DNA of 64,000 nucleotides from NCBI GenBank assembly GCA_900546345.1, contig URCI01000001.1:1-64000 (forward strand), read 5' to 3'. Of this stretch, positions 1-7,594 are shown one piece after another. Each line of letters opens with the position of its first letter. Positions within the stretch are counted from its first letter, which is position 1. Made by a program: the position numbers and the translations under genes. This DNA comes from an uncultured Prevotella sp. (lineage in GTDB: Bacteria > Bacteroidota > Bacteroidia > Bacteroidales > Bacteroidaceae). The notes beneath the pieces were generated by a model. That model saw nothing but the letters and a program-made list of their open reading frames with translations, was not told the DNA's origin and searched no databases.

Positions 1-16
1 GGCTTTTCTTGAACAT
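1..16 (-). CDS. Possible start of a leftward gene cut by the window edge
   Basis: On the minus strand an ATG at 16-14 is followed by codons for Phe-Lys-Lys-Ser before the window ends. A TAAATTTG box on the same strand (59-52) with TTTG at 80-77 could be its promoter. Only five codons are visible, so neither the gene nor its product can be confirmed. The bases from 17 to 216 otherwise hold no convincing gene. Confidence 0.25.
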
Positions 17-216
17 CTGAACAGTGTGACTATGTCGTTTTCTACTCTTCAAATTTACAAAAAAATACCCAGATGGCAAAATTTTCAAAGACCGATTATA
101 TGTGTAATTTCAAATTTAATCAAATGGTCTCAGTCCGGACTTTTTAAAGTGGACTCTTCTATAATTAATAAACTGTGCAAATATACGAATAATTTCTTTT
201 ATAGAAGACAAATTCA

Positions 217-1215
217 TCAGAATAACATGTTGTTTTTCTTATAATGGATGACGCTGCTGTCGAAAGACTTCGTATCGGCGATACCCGTATACATCATCAG
301 TTCCGACAGCTGCTCGTTCATCTTCCTCACTTTCTTTACCACACCATCCGTGCCTTCTTTCAGCAGTGGTGCCAGGATGCCACGCCCCACAGCAACCGCA
401 TCCGCACCAAGAGCAAGAGCCTTGTAAGCGTCATAACCCGTGTCTATACCACAGTCGCAGAATATCATCACGTTGCTGCCTTCCAGTGCCTTTTTGATTT
501 GAGACAGGATGGCAGTAGAAGGTATGCCGAAGGGTATTCTTCCATGATGATGGGAGACAAATATTCCTTTGCAGCCAGCGTCACGGGCTTTGAGCGCATC
601 AGAAACAGAGAGAACGCCCTTGGCTATGAAGGGCAGCTTTGTCGAACGGGTGTATCCGGCAAGATCATTCTTCGTTATTGGGCCAAGCGGCAGCCCGTCA
701 ACAATATCATAGTGTCCGTCTTTTCCGGCGATGTGGTCAATATCAATGCCGACAGCGAAAGCTCCGTGGTGCTCAGCAATGGCTATCTGCTTCATGATCA
801 TGTCATGGTCGGCAAGTGGCTTAATGATGCGGACCGTAGGCGCGCCAACTTCCGCAATAGAGGCGAATTCATCGTCAGGCTCCATTCCCACCCAGTTGGG
901 CACGTTGAGTTCTTTTGCAGCCATAGCGTATTCCTCCATCGGCTTGCGGCCGTCTTTGCCAACTTTATTAAGATGAGAGAAAGCGGGCATCATTATCGGC
1001 GAACTGAATCTTCTTCCGAATATCTCTGTCTCAAGGTTCGGTTCTACAGCATCAATCATCCGCATCTCAACGAGCAGGTCATCAAGATATTGACGGTTGA
1101 TTTTATTGGCATCTTCCGCCTTGCCGTTTGTAACAGGAATAAGGCCTTCCGGTCCGGGCCACGGACTTTTAATTTTGTCTTCTTTTTGCAAAGTTAAATA
1201 ATATCCTCGATACAT
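217..1215 (-). CDS. FMN-dependent alpha-hydroxy-acid oxidoreductase (lactate oxidase/dehydrogenase-like)
   Basis: A 332-residue TIM-barrel flavoprotein of the alpha-hydroxy-acid oxidase/dehydrogenase family, which oxidises 2-hydroxy acids such as lactate using FMN. The N-terminal SPWPGPEGLIPVTNGKA segment, the IAKGV segment near residue 198 and the phosphate-binding VGRGILAPL near residue 287 fit the family. The catalytic motif, usually SNHGGR, reads SHHHGR at 221-226, so the catalytic His (223) and Arg (226) are kept but Asn and Gly are both His. The substrate cannot be assigned. The gene is divergent from the ars operon. The start is uncertain: the only early ATG is at 1215, yet a TAACTTTG promoter-like box lies inside the first ten codons (1196-1189). 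A TTG start or an upstream promoter are both possible. Confidence 0.8.
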   Translation of the reverse strand: MYRGYYLTLQKEDKIKSPWPGPEGLIPVTNGKAEDANKINRQYLDDLLVEMRMIDAVEPNLETEIFGRRFSSPIMMPAFSHLNKVGKDGRKPMEEYAMAAKELNVPNWVGMEPDDEFASIAEVGAPTVRIIKPLADHDMIMKQIAIAEHHGAFAVGIDIDHIAGKDGHYDIVDGLPLGPITKNDLAGYTRSTKLPFIAKGVLSVSDALKARDAGCKGIFVSHHHGRIPFGIPSTAILSQIKKALEGSNVMIFCDCGIDTGYDAYKALALGADAVAVGRGILAPLLKEGTDGVVKKVRKMNEQLSELMMYTGIADTKSFDSSVIHYKKNNMLF

Positions 1216-1285
1216 ACAACTTCAAAGTTGACTATTGTTTTGCACAACAAAATAAAAATACATCAATTAGTTGAGGAACTATTGC

Positions 1286-1314
1286 TTGTTATTCGAATAT
1301 TATTCGTAACTTTG
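1286..1314 (+). promoter_or_regulatory. ars operon promoter with ArsR-operator-like palindrome
   Basis: A Bacteroidota-type promoter: TTG at 1286-1288 and TAACTTTG at 1307-1314, spacer 18. Inside the spacer are two overlapping palindromes, TATTCGAATA (1290-1299) and CGAATA-T-TATTCG (1294-1306). Placement between the promoter boxes directly before arsC, in an operon that encodes ArsR, suggests this is the ArsR operator. The palindrome is seen; the binding is inferred. The -7 box ends only 8 bases before the arsC ATG, so the leader should be a few bases long. Confidence 0.6.
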
Positions 1315-1322
1315 CGAACAAT

Positions 1323-1769
1323 ATGAAGAAGATATTGATTCTCTGTACGGGCAACAGTTGCCGGAGTAAGATGGCACAGGCCTGTCTACAACATTTAGAT
1401 GCAGGACTCAGCGTGAGGTCGGCGGGTACTCACCCTGCGCGACAAACACATCCTCTCGCCATTCAAGCGATGAAGGAGATTGGTATGCCCATTACCGATT
1501 TGCAACCGCATGATGTCAGGGACTATGTCAACGAGGAGTGGGATGTGGTCATCACCGTCTGCGATCATGCCCGTGAGTCATGTCCCATTTTTCTGGGGAC
1601 AGTAAAGCAACGGTTGCACATCAGCTTTCCGGACCCCTCTGTGTCAAAGGGAACTATGAAAGAGCAACTTGCTGTGTTCCGCGAGACAAGAGACCGTATC
1701 ATACAGTCGTTCAATGATTTTTATCACCAATATATACAAGACGCCCATGGACATCAAAAAAGATTATAG
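1323..1769 (+). CDS. arsC: Arsenate reductase (low-molecular-weight phosphatase fold)
   Basis: Cytoplasmic arsenate reductase, converting arsenate to arsenite for export. The protein (148 residues) opens with the LMW phosphatase-type P-loop CTGNSCRS (Cys8 nucleophile, Arg14). It also has an ITVCDHARESCP segment around residues 80-91, whose cysteines match the redox relay of thioredoxin-linked ArsC enzymes. It is the first gene of the ars operon, 8 bases after the -7 box. Its last 23 bases overlap the arsR start, so the two are probably translationally coupled. Arsenate reductase is preferred over tyrosine phosphatase because of the extra cysteines and the operon context. Confidence 0.93.
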   Translation: MKKILILCTGNSCRSKMAQACLQHLDAGLSVRSAGTHPARQTHPLAIQAMKEIGMPITDLQPHDVRDYVNEEWDVVITVCDHARESCPIFLGTVKQRLHISFPDPSVSKGTMKEQLAVFRETRDRIIQSFNDFYHQYIQDAHGHQKRL

Positions 1770-2082
1770 CCTCAAGGCGGAGCAGATAGCACGTTTCGCC
1801 AAAGCACTCTCCCACCCCGCAAGAATACAGATATTGCAGTTCTTAGCCCGTCAACAGGAATGTTACTTTGGCGACATCCACGACGAGCTGCCCATCACCA
1901 AGGCTACCGTGAGCCAGCATCTCAAGGAGCTCAAAGACGCGGGACTCATCCAGGGCACTATCGAGGCGCCCAAGGTGAGATACTGTATCAACCGTGACAA
2001 CTGGCAGTATGCCCGTGAGCTGTTCAACGATTTCTTCTCCAAGGAAATCAAGAGTAGCAGCTGTGGTTGTGGTAAGGAGTAG
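1747..2082 (+). CDS. arsR: ArsR-family arsenite-responsive repressor
   Basis: A 111-residue ArsR/SmtB winged-helix repressor. The recognition segment is ITKATVSQHLKELKDAGLI, near residues 52-70, followed by a beta wing. The usual ELCVCDL metal site is replaced by QECYFGDI, and the C-terminus carries a CGC pair, so metalloid sensing may use these three cysteines (inference). The start chosen is the ATG at 1747: it begins the conserved helix, while upstream in-frame codons lie inside arsC. The overlap with arsC is 23 bases. It probably represses its own operon through the palindrome at 1290-1306. Confidence 0.92.
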   Translation: MDIKKDYSLKAEQIARFAKALSHPARIQILQFLARQQECYFGDIHDELPITKATVSQHLKELKDAGLIQGTIEAPKVRYCINRDNWQYARELFNDFFSKEIKSSSCGCGKE

Positions 2083-2090
2083 ACAGCGAA

Positions 2091-2114
2091 AGGCGGACCA
2101 CGAGCTGTCCGCCT
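2091..2114 (+). terminator. Hairpin after arsR (attenuator-like)
   Basis: An 8-bp perfect stem AGGCGGAC / GTCCGCCT with an 8-base loop, followed by an A/T-rich stretch without a clean T-run. It lies inside the operon between arsR and the thioredoxin-like gene. It may act as partial termination or as an RNA-stability boundary that lowers expression of the downstream genes relative to arsC-arsR. Confidence 0.45.
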
Positions 2115-2159
2115 TATATTATAAGATATAAGTTCGTAGTTTTACAAATAACTAATAAT

Positions 2160-2393
2160 ATGGATATTAAGATTTTAGGATCAGGCTGTTGCCGTTGCAA
2201 GAAGACTTACGACACCGTTAAGCAAGTCGTCGAGGAAGACAAAATAGATGCTACTATAGAATACGTGACCGATATTGCCAAAATATTGGAGTATGACATC
2301 ATGTCCATGCCTGCCATCATTATCGACGGTAAAGTTGTGCTCAATGGGCAAGTGCCTACAGCGGCCCAGGTGAGACAGATATTGAAGAAATGA
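2160..2393 (+). CDS. Small thioredoxin-family redox protein of the ars operon
   Basis: A 77-residue glutaredoxin/thioredoxin-like protein of the MTH895/TM0996 'redox-active disulfide protein' type. The active site is GCCRC, giving a CxxC at Cys10 and Cys13 plus an extra Cys11. The cis-proline segment SMPAIIIDGKVV, around residues 50-61, matches the fold. There is no signal peptide, so it is cytoplasmic. Its place between arsR and arsD suggests that it recycles ArsC or ArsD thiols; this is inference from context. Such genes are commonly found in arsenic operons of Bacteroidota. Confidence 0.85.
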   Translation: MDIKILGSGCCRCKKTYDTVKQVVEEDKIDATIEYVTDIAKILEYDIMSMPAIIIDGKVVLNGQVPTAAQVRQILKK

Positions 2394-2414
2394 ACAATAA
2401 AATAAAACCAGACA

Positions 2415-2840
2415 ATGAAAGAAATTGAAATTTTCGACCCGGCCATGTGCTGCTCCACGGGAGTATGCGGCCCTAATGTTGACAAGAACCTGCTGCGCAT
2501 CGCCACGCTCATCGACGCGCTGAAAAATATGGGCATCGAGGTGAGACGCCACAACCTGAGCAGCGAGCCACAGGCTTTTATCCATAATGAGAGGGTAAAG
2601 CACTTGCTTCAGGAGAAAGGCGCCGACGTGCTGCCCATCACCCTTGTCGACGGTGAGATTACGGTCACCGGCGAATATCCTTCCACTGCCCAATTGAGCG
2701 AGTGGACGGGCAAGGACCTCACCTTTGTCCCCGTCAAGCAGGACTCATGCTGCTGTGGGGACAGTGAACCCGAGCAGGACCATTCTTGCTGCTGCGGAAG
2801 TGATGACCCGAAGAAGGATGGTGGATGCTGCTGTTGTTAA
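2415..2840 (+). CDS. arsD: ArsD arsenite metallochaperone with cysteine-rich tail
   Basis: ArsD delivers As(III) to the ArsA ATPase. The family arsenite site is intact: DPAMCCSTGVC places Cys12, Cys13 and Cys18 as in the characterised plasmid ArsD. The thioredoxin-like core follows (LPITLVDGEITVTGEYP). At 141 residues it is longer than the usual ~120. The extra tail holds three cysteine clusters, CCC, CCC and CCCC, separated by acidic spacers. The tail may bind additional metalloid, but its function is unknown. A single base separates its stop from the arsA start. Confidence 0.93.
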   Translation: MKEIEIFDPAMCCSTGVCGPNVDKNLLRIATLIDALKNMGIEVRRHNLSSEPQAFIHNERVKHLLQEKGADVLPITLVDGEITVTGEYPSTAQLSEWTGKDLTFVPVKQDSCCCGDSEPEQDHSCCCGSDDPKKDGGCCCC

Positions 2841-2841
2841 A

Positions 2842-4587
2842 ATGGAATCGCGTATGAGACTCTATGGTATCAACGAGGTGAGGGAGCAGAAATATCTGTT
2901 CTTCACCGGCAAAGGAGGTGTGGGCAAGACAAGCCTTGCCTGCGCCACCGCCATCACCATGGCTGACAGTGGCAAGCGGGTGTTGCTCATCAGTACTGAC
3001 CCAGCCTCGAACCTTCAAGACGTTTTTCATCAGGACATCTCGCAGCATGGCACCAACATTGCGGGAGTGCCGCGGCTGACGGTCGTCAACCTCGACCCCG
3101 TCAAGGCAGCTGAGGAATACCGCGAGTCGGTGGTAGGTCCTTACCGTGGTATTTTGCCCGAGTCGGCCATCGCCAACATGGAGGAACAGCTGTCGGGTTC
3201 CTGCACGGTTGAGATAGCCGCTTTCAACCAGTTTGCTGACTTCCTCACCAACGAGGCCGACGCGCGGAAGTACGACCACATCATCTTCGACACGGCACCC
3301 ACCGGCCACACGCTGCGGATGCTCCAGCTGCCTACCGCCTGGACCTCGTTCATCAAGACAAGCAAGCACGGGACTTCGTGTCTTGGTCAGCTCTCGGGAT
3401 TGGAGTCGCGCAAGGAGGTCTACCGCCAGGCTGTGGACAACCTCGCCGACGGCACCAAGACCCGACTGATTCTCGTCAGCCGCCCTCAGGAGACAGCACT
3501 CAAGGAGGCAGCCCGCTCGGCTCATGAGCTGGCACAGCTCGGTATCGACAACCAATTGTTGGTGCTCAATGGCATCATGGACTCGCCCGACAATGGCGAC
3601 CCACTTGCCAAGGAGATGTACACCACCCAGCAAGGGGCCATCAGTGGAATGCCAAAGACACTCGCCACGATGGAGACTTTGTTTGTGCCTCTGCGCTCCT
3701 ACAACATGGACACCGTGGACGACATTCGCAAGATGCTTGTCAGCGACCAAGCTGCCACTTCTCAGCCTACAGGCACTACAACGGATTACAAGACGCTCGA
3801 CGACCTCATCCGCACGCTCCACGATGAAGGTAAGCGCGTGGTGTTCACTATGGGCAAGGGCGGCGTAGGCAAAACGACCATTGCCACGAAAATAGCATTG
3901 GGACTGAAGGCGTTGGGCGACGACGTGTTGCTCACTACCACCGACCCTGCCAATCATCTCAATGCGCGGCAGGTTGGGCAAGCGGGTATCGAGGTGGCAG
4001 TCATCGACGAGCAGAAAGTGCTGGAGGCTTATAAGGAGGAGGTCAGACAGAAGGCACGGGAAGCCGGCATCACCGACTTCTCTTATATTGAAGAGGACTT
4101 GCGCAGCCCCTGCACCCAGGAGATAGCTGTGTTCCGCCGCTTTGCCGACATTGTGATGCGGGCCGACAGCAAGACGGTGGTCATCGACACGGCTCCCACA
4201 GGCCATGCCCTGCTCCTGCTCGACTCCACGCAGAGCTATGACCGACAGATTGCCCACAACGAGGGCGACGCGCCTATCGCCGTCCAGCGGTTGCTGCCAC
4301 GGCTGCGCGACGAGAGCCAATCGGCTTTCATTATCGTCACGCTGCCCGAGCCCACGCCCGTGCTGGAGGCCCAACGGCTGCGTGCTGACTTGCAGCGTGC
4401 CGGCATCCACCAGCATTGGTGGGTCGTCAACCAGTGTCTGGTGCTGAACCACACTGCCGACCCATTCCTGCAGGTCAAGGCTTCTAATGAGATGAAATGG
4501 ATCAAGGAGGTGGAGCGCATCACCGACGGACATGTCGTCTTGCGTCCATGGCTCAAACAAGAAAAAGGAAGGTCTTTGCAGGCATAA
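2842..4587 (+). CDS. arsA: ArsA arsenite-stimulated ATPase
   Basis: A 581-residue, duplicated ATPase that energises arsenite export through Acr3. Two deviant Walker A motifs GKGGVGKT are visible, near residues 24 and 338, each followed by a DTAPTGH signal-transduction motif. The three metalloid-ligand cysteines of the family are present: GSCTVEIA (Cys121), TSCLGQL (Cys180) and SPCTQEIA (Cys424). I chose the ATG at 2842, immediately after the arsD stop, rather than an upstream in-frame codon inside arsD; an ATG at 2854 is also possible. The stop overlaps the acr3 start as TAATG. Confidence 0.95.
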   Translation: MESRMRLYGINEVREQKYLFFTGKGGVGKTSLACATAITMADSGKRVLLISTDPASNLQDVFHQDISQHGTNIAGVPRLTVVNLDPVKAAEEYRESVVGPYRGILPESAIANMEEQLSGSCTVEIAAFNQFADFLTNEADARKYDHIIFDTAPTGHTLRMLQLPTAWTSFIKTSKHGTSCLGQLSGLESRKEVYRQAVDNLADGTKTRLILVSRPQETALKEAARSAHELAQLGIDNQLLVLNGIMDSPDNGDPLAKEMYTTQQGAISGMPKTLATMETLFVPLRSYNMDTVDDIRKMLVSDQAATSQPTGTTTDYKTLDDLIRTLHDEGKRVVFTMGKGGVGKTTIATKIALGLKALGDDVLLTTTDPANHLNARQVGQAGIEVAVIDEQKVLEAYKEEVRQKAREAGITDFSYIEEDLRSPCTQEIAVFRRFADIVMRADSKTVVIDTAPTGHALLLLDSTQSYDRQIAHNEGDAPIAVQRLLPRLRDESQSAFIIVTLPEPTPVLEAQRLRADLQRAGIHQHWWVVNQCLVLNHTADPFLQVKASNEMKWIKEVERITDGHVVLRPWLKQEKGRSLQA

Positions 4588-5642
4588 TGGATAAACTATC
4601 AATCATGGAAGAAAGAAAAATAGGATTCTTTGACAAGTACCTCACTCTGTGGGTACTGCTATGTATCATTATGGGCATTGCCGTGGGCAAGTTCCTTCCG
4701 GCTGTCCCACAAACGCTCTCGCGGTTCGAATATGCTCACGTAAGCATTCCCGTGGCCATCCTCATCTGGGTGATGATCTACCCGATGATGATGAAAGTAG
4801 ATTTTCAAAGTGTGAAGGATGTAGCCAAGCATCCTAAGGGCCTGGTGGTGACGTGTGTGGTCAACTGGCTCGTCAAGCCATTTACGATGTTTGCCATTGC
4901 ATGGTTCTTCCTCTTTGTGGTCTTCCGACAGTGGATTCCTGCGGAGCTTGCTCACGAATATTTGGCGGGTGCCGTGCTCTTAGGTGCCGCGCCCTGTACG
5001 GCGATGGTGTTCATTTGGAGCTACCTTTCCAACGGCAACCCGGCCTACACGCTTGTGCAGGTGGCTGTCAACGACCTCATCATCCTCGTGGCCTTTGCGC
5101 CTATTGTGGCCTTACTGTTAGGAGTGAGCGGCGTGCAGATTCCCTACGACACCTTGCTGCTAAGCGTTGTGCTCTTTGTGGTGCTGCCACTCATTGCAGG
5201 AATCATCACGCGCACGACTGTCGTCAGACGCAAGGGCAAGGAGTATTTCGAACAAGTCTTCGTCCACAAGTTTGACCGCTACACCACCGCAGGACTGCTG
5301 CTCACGCTCGTCATTCTCTTCTCCTTTCAGGGCGAGACCATTCTCCGCAATCCGCTTCATATCGTGCTTATTGCAGTGCCGCTCATACTCCAGACTTACC
5401 TCATCTTTGCCGTCGCCTACGGTTGGGCCAAGGCCTGGCATTTGCCTTACGACATCGCAGCTCCCGCCGGAATGATTGGAGCCTCCAACTTCTTCGAATT
5501 GGCCGTGGCCGTTGCCATCAGCCTCTTCGGATTGCAAAGTGGCGCGGCGTTGGCTACGACCGTCGGCGTGCTCACCGAAGTGCCCATCATGCTTTCGCTG
5601 GTCAAGATAGCGAAGGCGACAAGGGGTAAATTTGCAAAATAA
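4587..5642 (+). CDS. acr3: Acr3-family arsenite efflux permease
   Basis: A 351-residue inner-membrane arsenite exporter of the Acr3 (BART superfamily) type, with about ten hydrophobic segments. The conserved cysteine in GAAPCTAMVF (near residue 137) is the residue needed for transport in this family. The second repeat carries GMIGASNFFELAVAVAISLFG. The start at 4587 makes a one-base TAATG overlap with arsA; an ATG at 4605 is the alternative. It is not related to the ArsB antiporter fold, although some annotations would call it arsB. Confidence 0.94.
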   Translation: MDKLSIMEERKIGFFDKYLTLWVLLCIIMGIAVGKFLPAVPQTLSRFEYAHVSIPVAILIWVMIYPMMMKVDFQSVKDVAKHPKGLVVTCVVNWLVKPFTMFAIAWFFLFVVFRQWIPAELAHEYLAGAVLLGAAPCTAMVFIWSYLSNGNPAYTLVQVAVNDLIILVAFAPIVALLLGVSGVQIPYDTLLLSVVLFVVLPLIAGIITRTTVVRRKGKEYFEQVFVHKFDRYTTAGLLLTLVILFSFQGETILRNPLHIVLIAVPLILQTYLIFAVAYGWAKAWHLPYDIAAPAGMIGASNFFELAVAVAISLFGLQSGAALATTVGVLTEVPIMLSLVKIAKATRGKFAK

Positions 5643-5653
5643 ATGCGAAAGAA

Positions 5654-5689
5654 GCCGGTACCATCAGTTGATAAGCTGACGATACCGGC
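5654..5689 (+). terminator. ars operon terminator hairpin
   Basis: A stem of 14 pairs, GCCGGTACCATCAG / CTGACGATACCGGC, with two G-U pairs and an 8-base loop, 11 bases after the acr3 stop. No T-run follows. The left arm plus flanking bases (5652-5668) recurs as an exact 17-base match at 15167-15183. Confidence 0.6.
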
Positions 5690-5741
5690 CCGTTACAAAT
5701 AGGATTTTGCTTATGTTACCCAAATGGGTTGATGTAGAATC

Positions 5742-5772
5742 AAAAAAAGGGGCTGCCTTTTGAGCAGTCCCC
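5742..5772 (-). terminator. Terminator of the leftward araC-hsp20 unit
   Basis: On the minus strand, GGGGACTGC and GCAGCCCC form a stem with one internal bulge or mismatch, followed by a run of T (AAAAAAA at 5742-5748 on the plus strand). It lies 27 bases after the hsp20 stop and fits an intrinsic terminator. Confidence 0.7.
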
Positions 5773-5798
5773 ATGTATCAGAGCAGAACCGAAGCCGG

Positions 5799-6107
5799 TT
5801 AAGCGACCTCAATCTTTTTTGTCTCCTTCTCTGCCTTTGCCGTGCGAGGAAGTGTAATGTGAAGCACACCGTCAGTAACCTTAGCCTCAATCTTGTCTTT
5901 CTCCACGTCGTCAGGCAGCGTCAGAGCCTGCTCGTAATTGCTGTATGAGAACTCGCGGCGCAGATAGTGCTCCTTCTTGTTCTCGTCCTTCTTCTCGTCC
6001 TTGTGCTCCATCTTGATGGTCAGGCAACCGTCCTTGTCAACGTTCACCTTGATGTCATCCTTGGTGGTGCCAGGGGTTAACACACGCAATGTAGCACGCG
6101 TTTCCAT
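5799..6107 (-). CDS. Short Hsp20/alpha-crystallin protein lacking the N-terminal arm
   Basis: A small heat shock protein reduced to the alpha-crystallin domain. Beta strands run from ATLRVLTPGTTKDDIKVNVD, and the family signature KVTDGVLHITLPR sits near residues 76-88. A lysine/glutamate-rich insert (HKDEKKDENKKEHY) precedes the second sheet. Length is 102 residues against about 140 for typical Bacteroidota Hsp20, and the missing part is the N-terminal region that governs oligomer assembly. Its ATG overlaps the stop of the upstream AraC gene by one base (TAATG), so translation is probably coupled. It could be a truncated but expressed gene, or a domain fragment that became attached to this operon. 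Confidence 0.82.
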   Translation of the reverse strand: METRATLRVLTPGTTKDDIKVNVDKDGCLTIKMEHKDEKKDENKKEHYLRREFSYSNYEQALTLPDDVEKDKIEAKVTDGVLHITLPRTAKAEKETKKIEVA

Positions 6108-7018
6108 TAGGCAGTAATTTGCTTGCGGTATTGTGCCGGCGTCACGCCCGTTTCCTTCTTGAACATACGGCTCAAGTGCTGAGGGTACTGAAAACCTATC
6201 TGATAGCTGACATCGGTGATAGACCTGTCGGGGTCGGCAAGTAGTTCCTTTGCAGCGTCGATAATATGCCTGTGGATATAGTCCATGGCAGTCTGCCCCG
6301 TCTCCTTCTTGATAAGGTCACCAAAATAGTTGGGCGAGAGACAGAGCTCCGACGCGCAGTAGTTGACTGTCGGCAGTCCGCGGTTCATGTTGTTCTGCTT
6401 GAAATAGTCATTGAGCAATGTCTCAAACTTGGCGAGCAACGCGCTGTTGATGGGCTCGCGGGTCACAAACTGGCGCTCGTAGAAACGCTGGCAGTAATTG
6501 ACAAGGATTTCGATATACGAGCAGACCAGCTGACGGGTCATGCGGTCGATGTCATGGTTGAGCTCATCCTTGATAAGGTTCAGACACTCAATGAACGTCG
6601 TGCGCTCTTTCTCAGACAGATGCAACGCCTCGTTCACCTGATAAGAGAAGAAGCCATAGTTCTTGATGTTCTTGCCAAGCGATGTGCCACGGATAAACTC
6701 GGGGTCAAAGAAAAGAGCGTAGCCTTGCGGTTGGAAGATATGCCCGTCATCCTCAATGCCTATTATCTGACCGGGAGCGAGACAGACCACATCGCCTTTG
6801 TTGTAGTCATACTTCGTATTGCCATAGATGATCTCGCAATTCTTCTCTTCCTTCAGAAAAATGGCATAGAAGCTCATGGTGTGGCGCATGTGATGCATGG
6901 GCTTGCACTGGCTCATGTCGATGACGCTGACCAAAGGGTGAAGTGTCTCAACGCCAAGAGCATCGTTAAACTCCTGTATCGTCTCAAAGTTCATGATTGT
7001 CTTCTTGTTCTGTTCCAT
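6107..7018 (-). CDS. AraC-family transcriptional regulator
   Basis: A 303-residue regulator with an N-terminal cupin-like sensing domain (for example GNTKYDYNKGDVVCLAPGQ, near residues 66-84). Two helix-turn-helix motifs follow at the C-terminus: LCLSPNYFGDLIKKETGQTA and ITDVSYQIGFQYPQHLSRMF. The start at 7018 is preferred because a TATCTTTG box (7049-7042, minus strand) lies just upstream; codons further upstream would fall inside or beyond that promoter. An ATG at 6994 is also possible. It sits next to, and probably controls, the SDR-flavodoxin-SnoaL set transcribed in the same direction from its own promoter (inference). Its stop overlaps hsp20. Confidence 0.88.
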   Translation of the reverse strand: MEQNKKTIMNFETIQEFNDALGVETLHPLVSVIDMSQCKPMHHMRHTMSFYAIFLKEEKNCEIIYGNTKYDYNKGDVVCLAPGQIIGIEDDGHIFQPQGYALFFDPEFIRGTSLGKNIKNYGFFSYQVNEALHLSEKERTTFIECLNLIKDELNHDIDRMTRQLVCSYIEILVNYCQRFYERQFVTREPINSALLAKFETLLNDYFKQNNMNRGLPTVNYCASELCLSPNYFGDLIKKETGQTAMDYIHRHIIDAAKELLADPDRSITDVSYQIGFQYPQHLSRMFKKETGVTPAQYRKQITA

Positions 7019-7041
7019 ATCTCTGCAAGTTGTTGTCCGAT

Positions 7042-7049
7042 GCAAAGAT
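7042..7049 (-). promoter_or_regulatory. -7 box of the araC-hsp20 promoter
   Basis: TATCTTTG on the minus strand, 23 bases before the chosen AraC start, matches the Bacteroidota TAnnTTTG box. No clear -33 box is visible at the usual distance. Its place between the SnoaL stop (7071) and the araC start implies separate transcription of araC-hsp20. Confidence 0.5.
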
Positions 7050-7070
7050 ACAATAAATTTTTCCGTATAC

Positions 7071-7535
7071 CTATTCTCTTTTAACCTTTTCCGCGTCTTC
7101 CGACTTGACGACATCCTGCTTAGCCGTGTAGACAAAGTGCTGCTCGCGCTCAGCTATCCACCAGCGTCCATCAATCTTCACGTATTTGTCGTAATAGCGG
7201 ACGATGTGGAATGTAACCACATCCTTGCCATTCTCATTGTTGACGAGGGTGGCAAGGGCATAGGCGGTGCCCGTGGCGTGAGTATCGTCCTGGAAGTCGA
7301 TGACATGCTGGCCGTTCTGATGGAAGCTTGCCTTGGCAGCCCCGAAAACCTTATACTGCTTGATCATGGAGTCGACGTCGTCAGCCTGCATGCCAAGCTC
7401 ACCATAGAAATAAACACGCAACTTGACGTTCTTAACGAACAACTCGCTGTAATAGTCCTGATTGTTCTTATCACTCTCTGTTGCATAGCGCTCTTGAAGG
7501 TCGCGGATTGCAAATCTGTCTTCTAATGTTGCCAT
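7071..7535 (-). CDS. SnoaL-like / NTF2-fold protein
   Basis: A 154-residue cytoplasmic protein of the SnoaL-like (NTF2-like cone) superfamily. The N-terminal helix pair with RFAIRDLQERYATESDKNN is typical, as are the beta strands GTAYALATLVNNENGKDVVTFHIVR and the closing GRWWIAEREQHF. Members bind or isomerise small hydrophobic molecules, but no catalytic assignment is possible here. It ends the leftward SDR-flavodoxin-SnoaL set, 59 bases after the flavodoxin stop. A link to redox stress is inferred from its neighbours. Confidence 0.78.
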   Translation of the reverse strand: MATLEDRFAIRDLQERYATESDKNNQDYYSELFVKNVKLRVYFYGELGMQADDVDSMIKQYKVFGAAKASFHQNGQHVIDFQDDTHATGTAYALATLVNNENGKDVVTFHIVRYYDKYVKIDGRWWIAEREQHFVYTAKQDVVKSEDAEKVKRE

Positions 7536-7594
7536 AATATTGTCTCTGTACTGAATTATTATCTTTCACTGTCGGCTTTTGGCCCATGTGAAGT

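Noticed and set aside
1189..1196. TAACTTTG as the promoter of the FMN oxidoreductase
   Set aside because: It lies inside the apparent N-terminal codons, has no -33 partner at the right distance, and no in-frame ATG follows before conserved sequence. It is left as an open question only.
244..1197. A 317-codon plus-strand frame opposite the FMN oxidoreductase
   Set aside because: The minus strand encodes a recognisable enzyme; the plus frame has no protein-like motif.
2734..4602. A 622-codon open frame on the minus strand across arsA
   Set aside because: It mirrors arsA, whose plus-strand protein carries both P-loops and metal-site cysteines. High GC with few stops explains the antisense frame.
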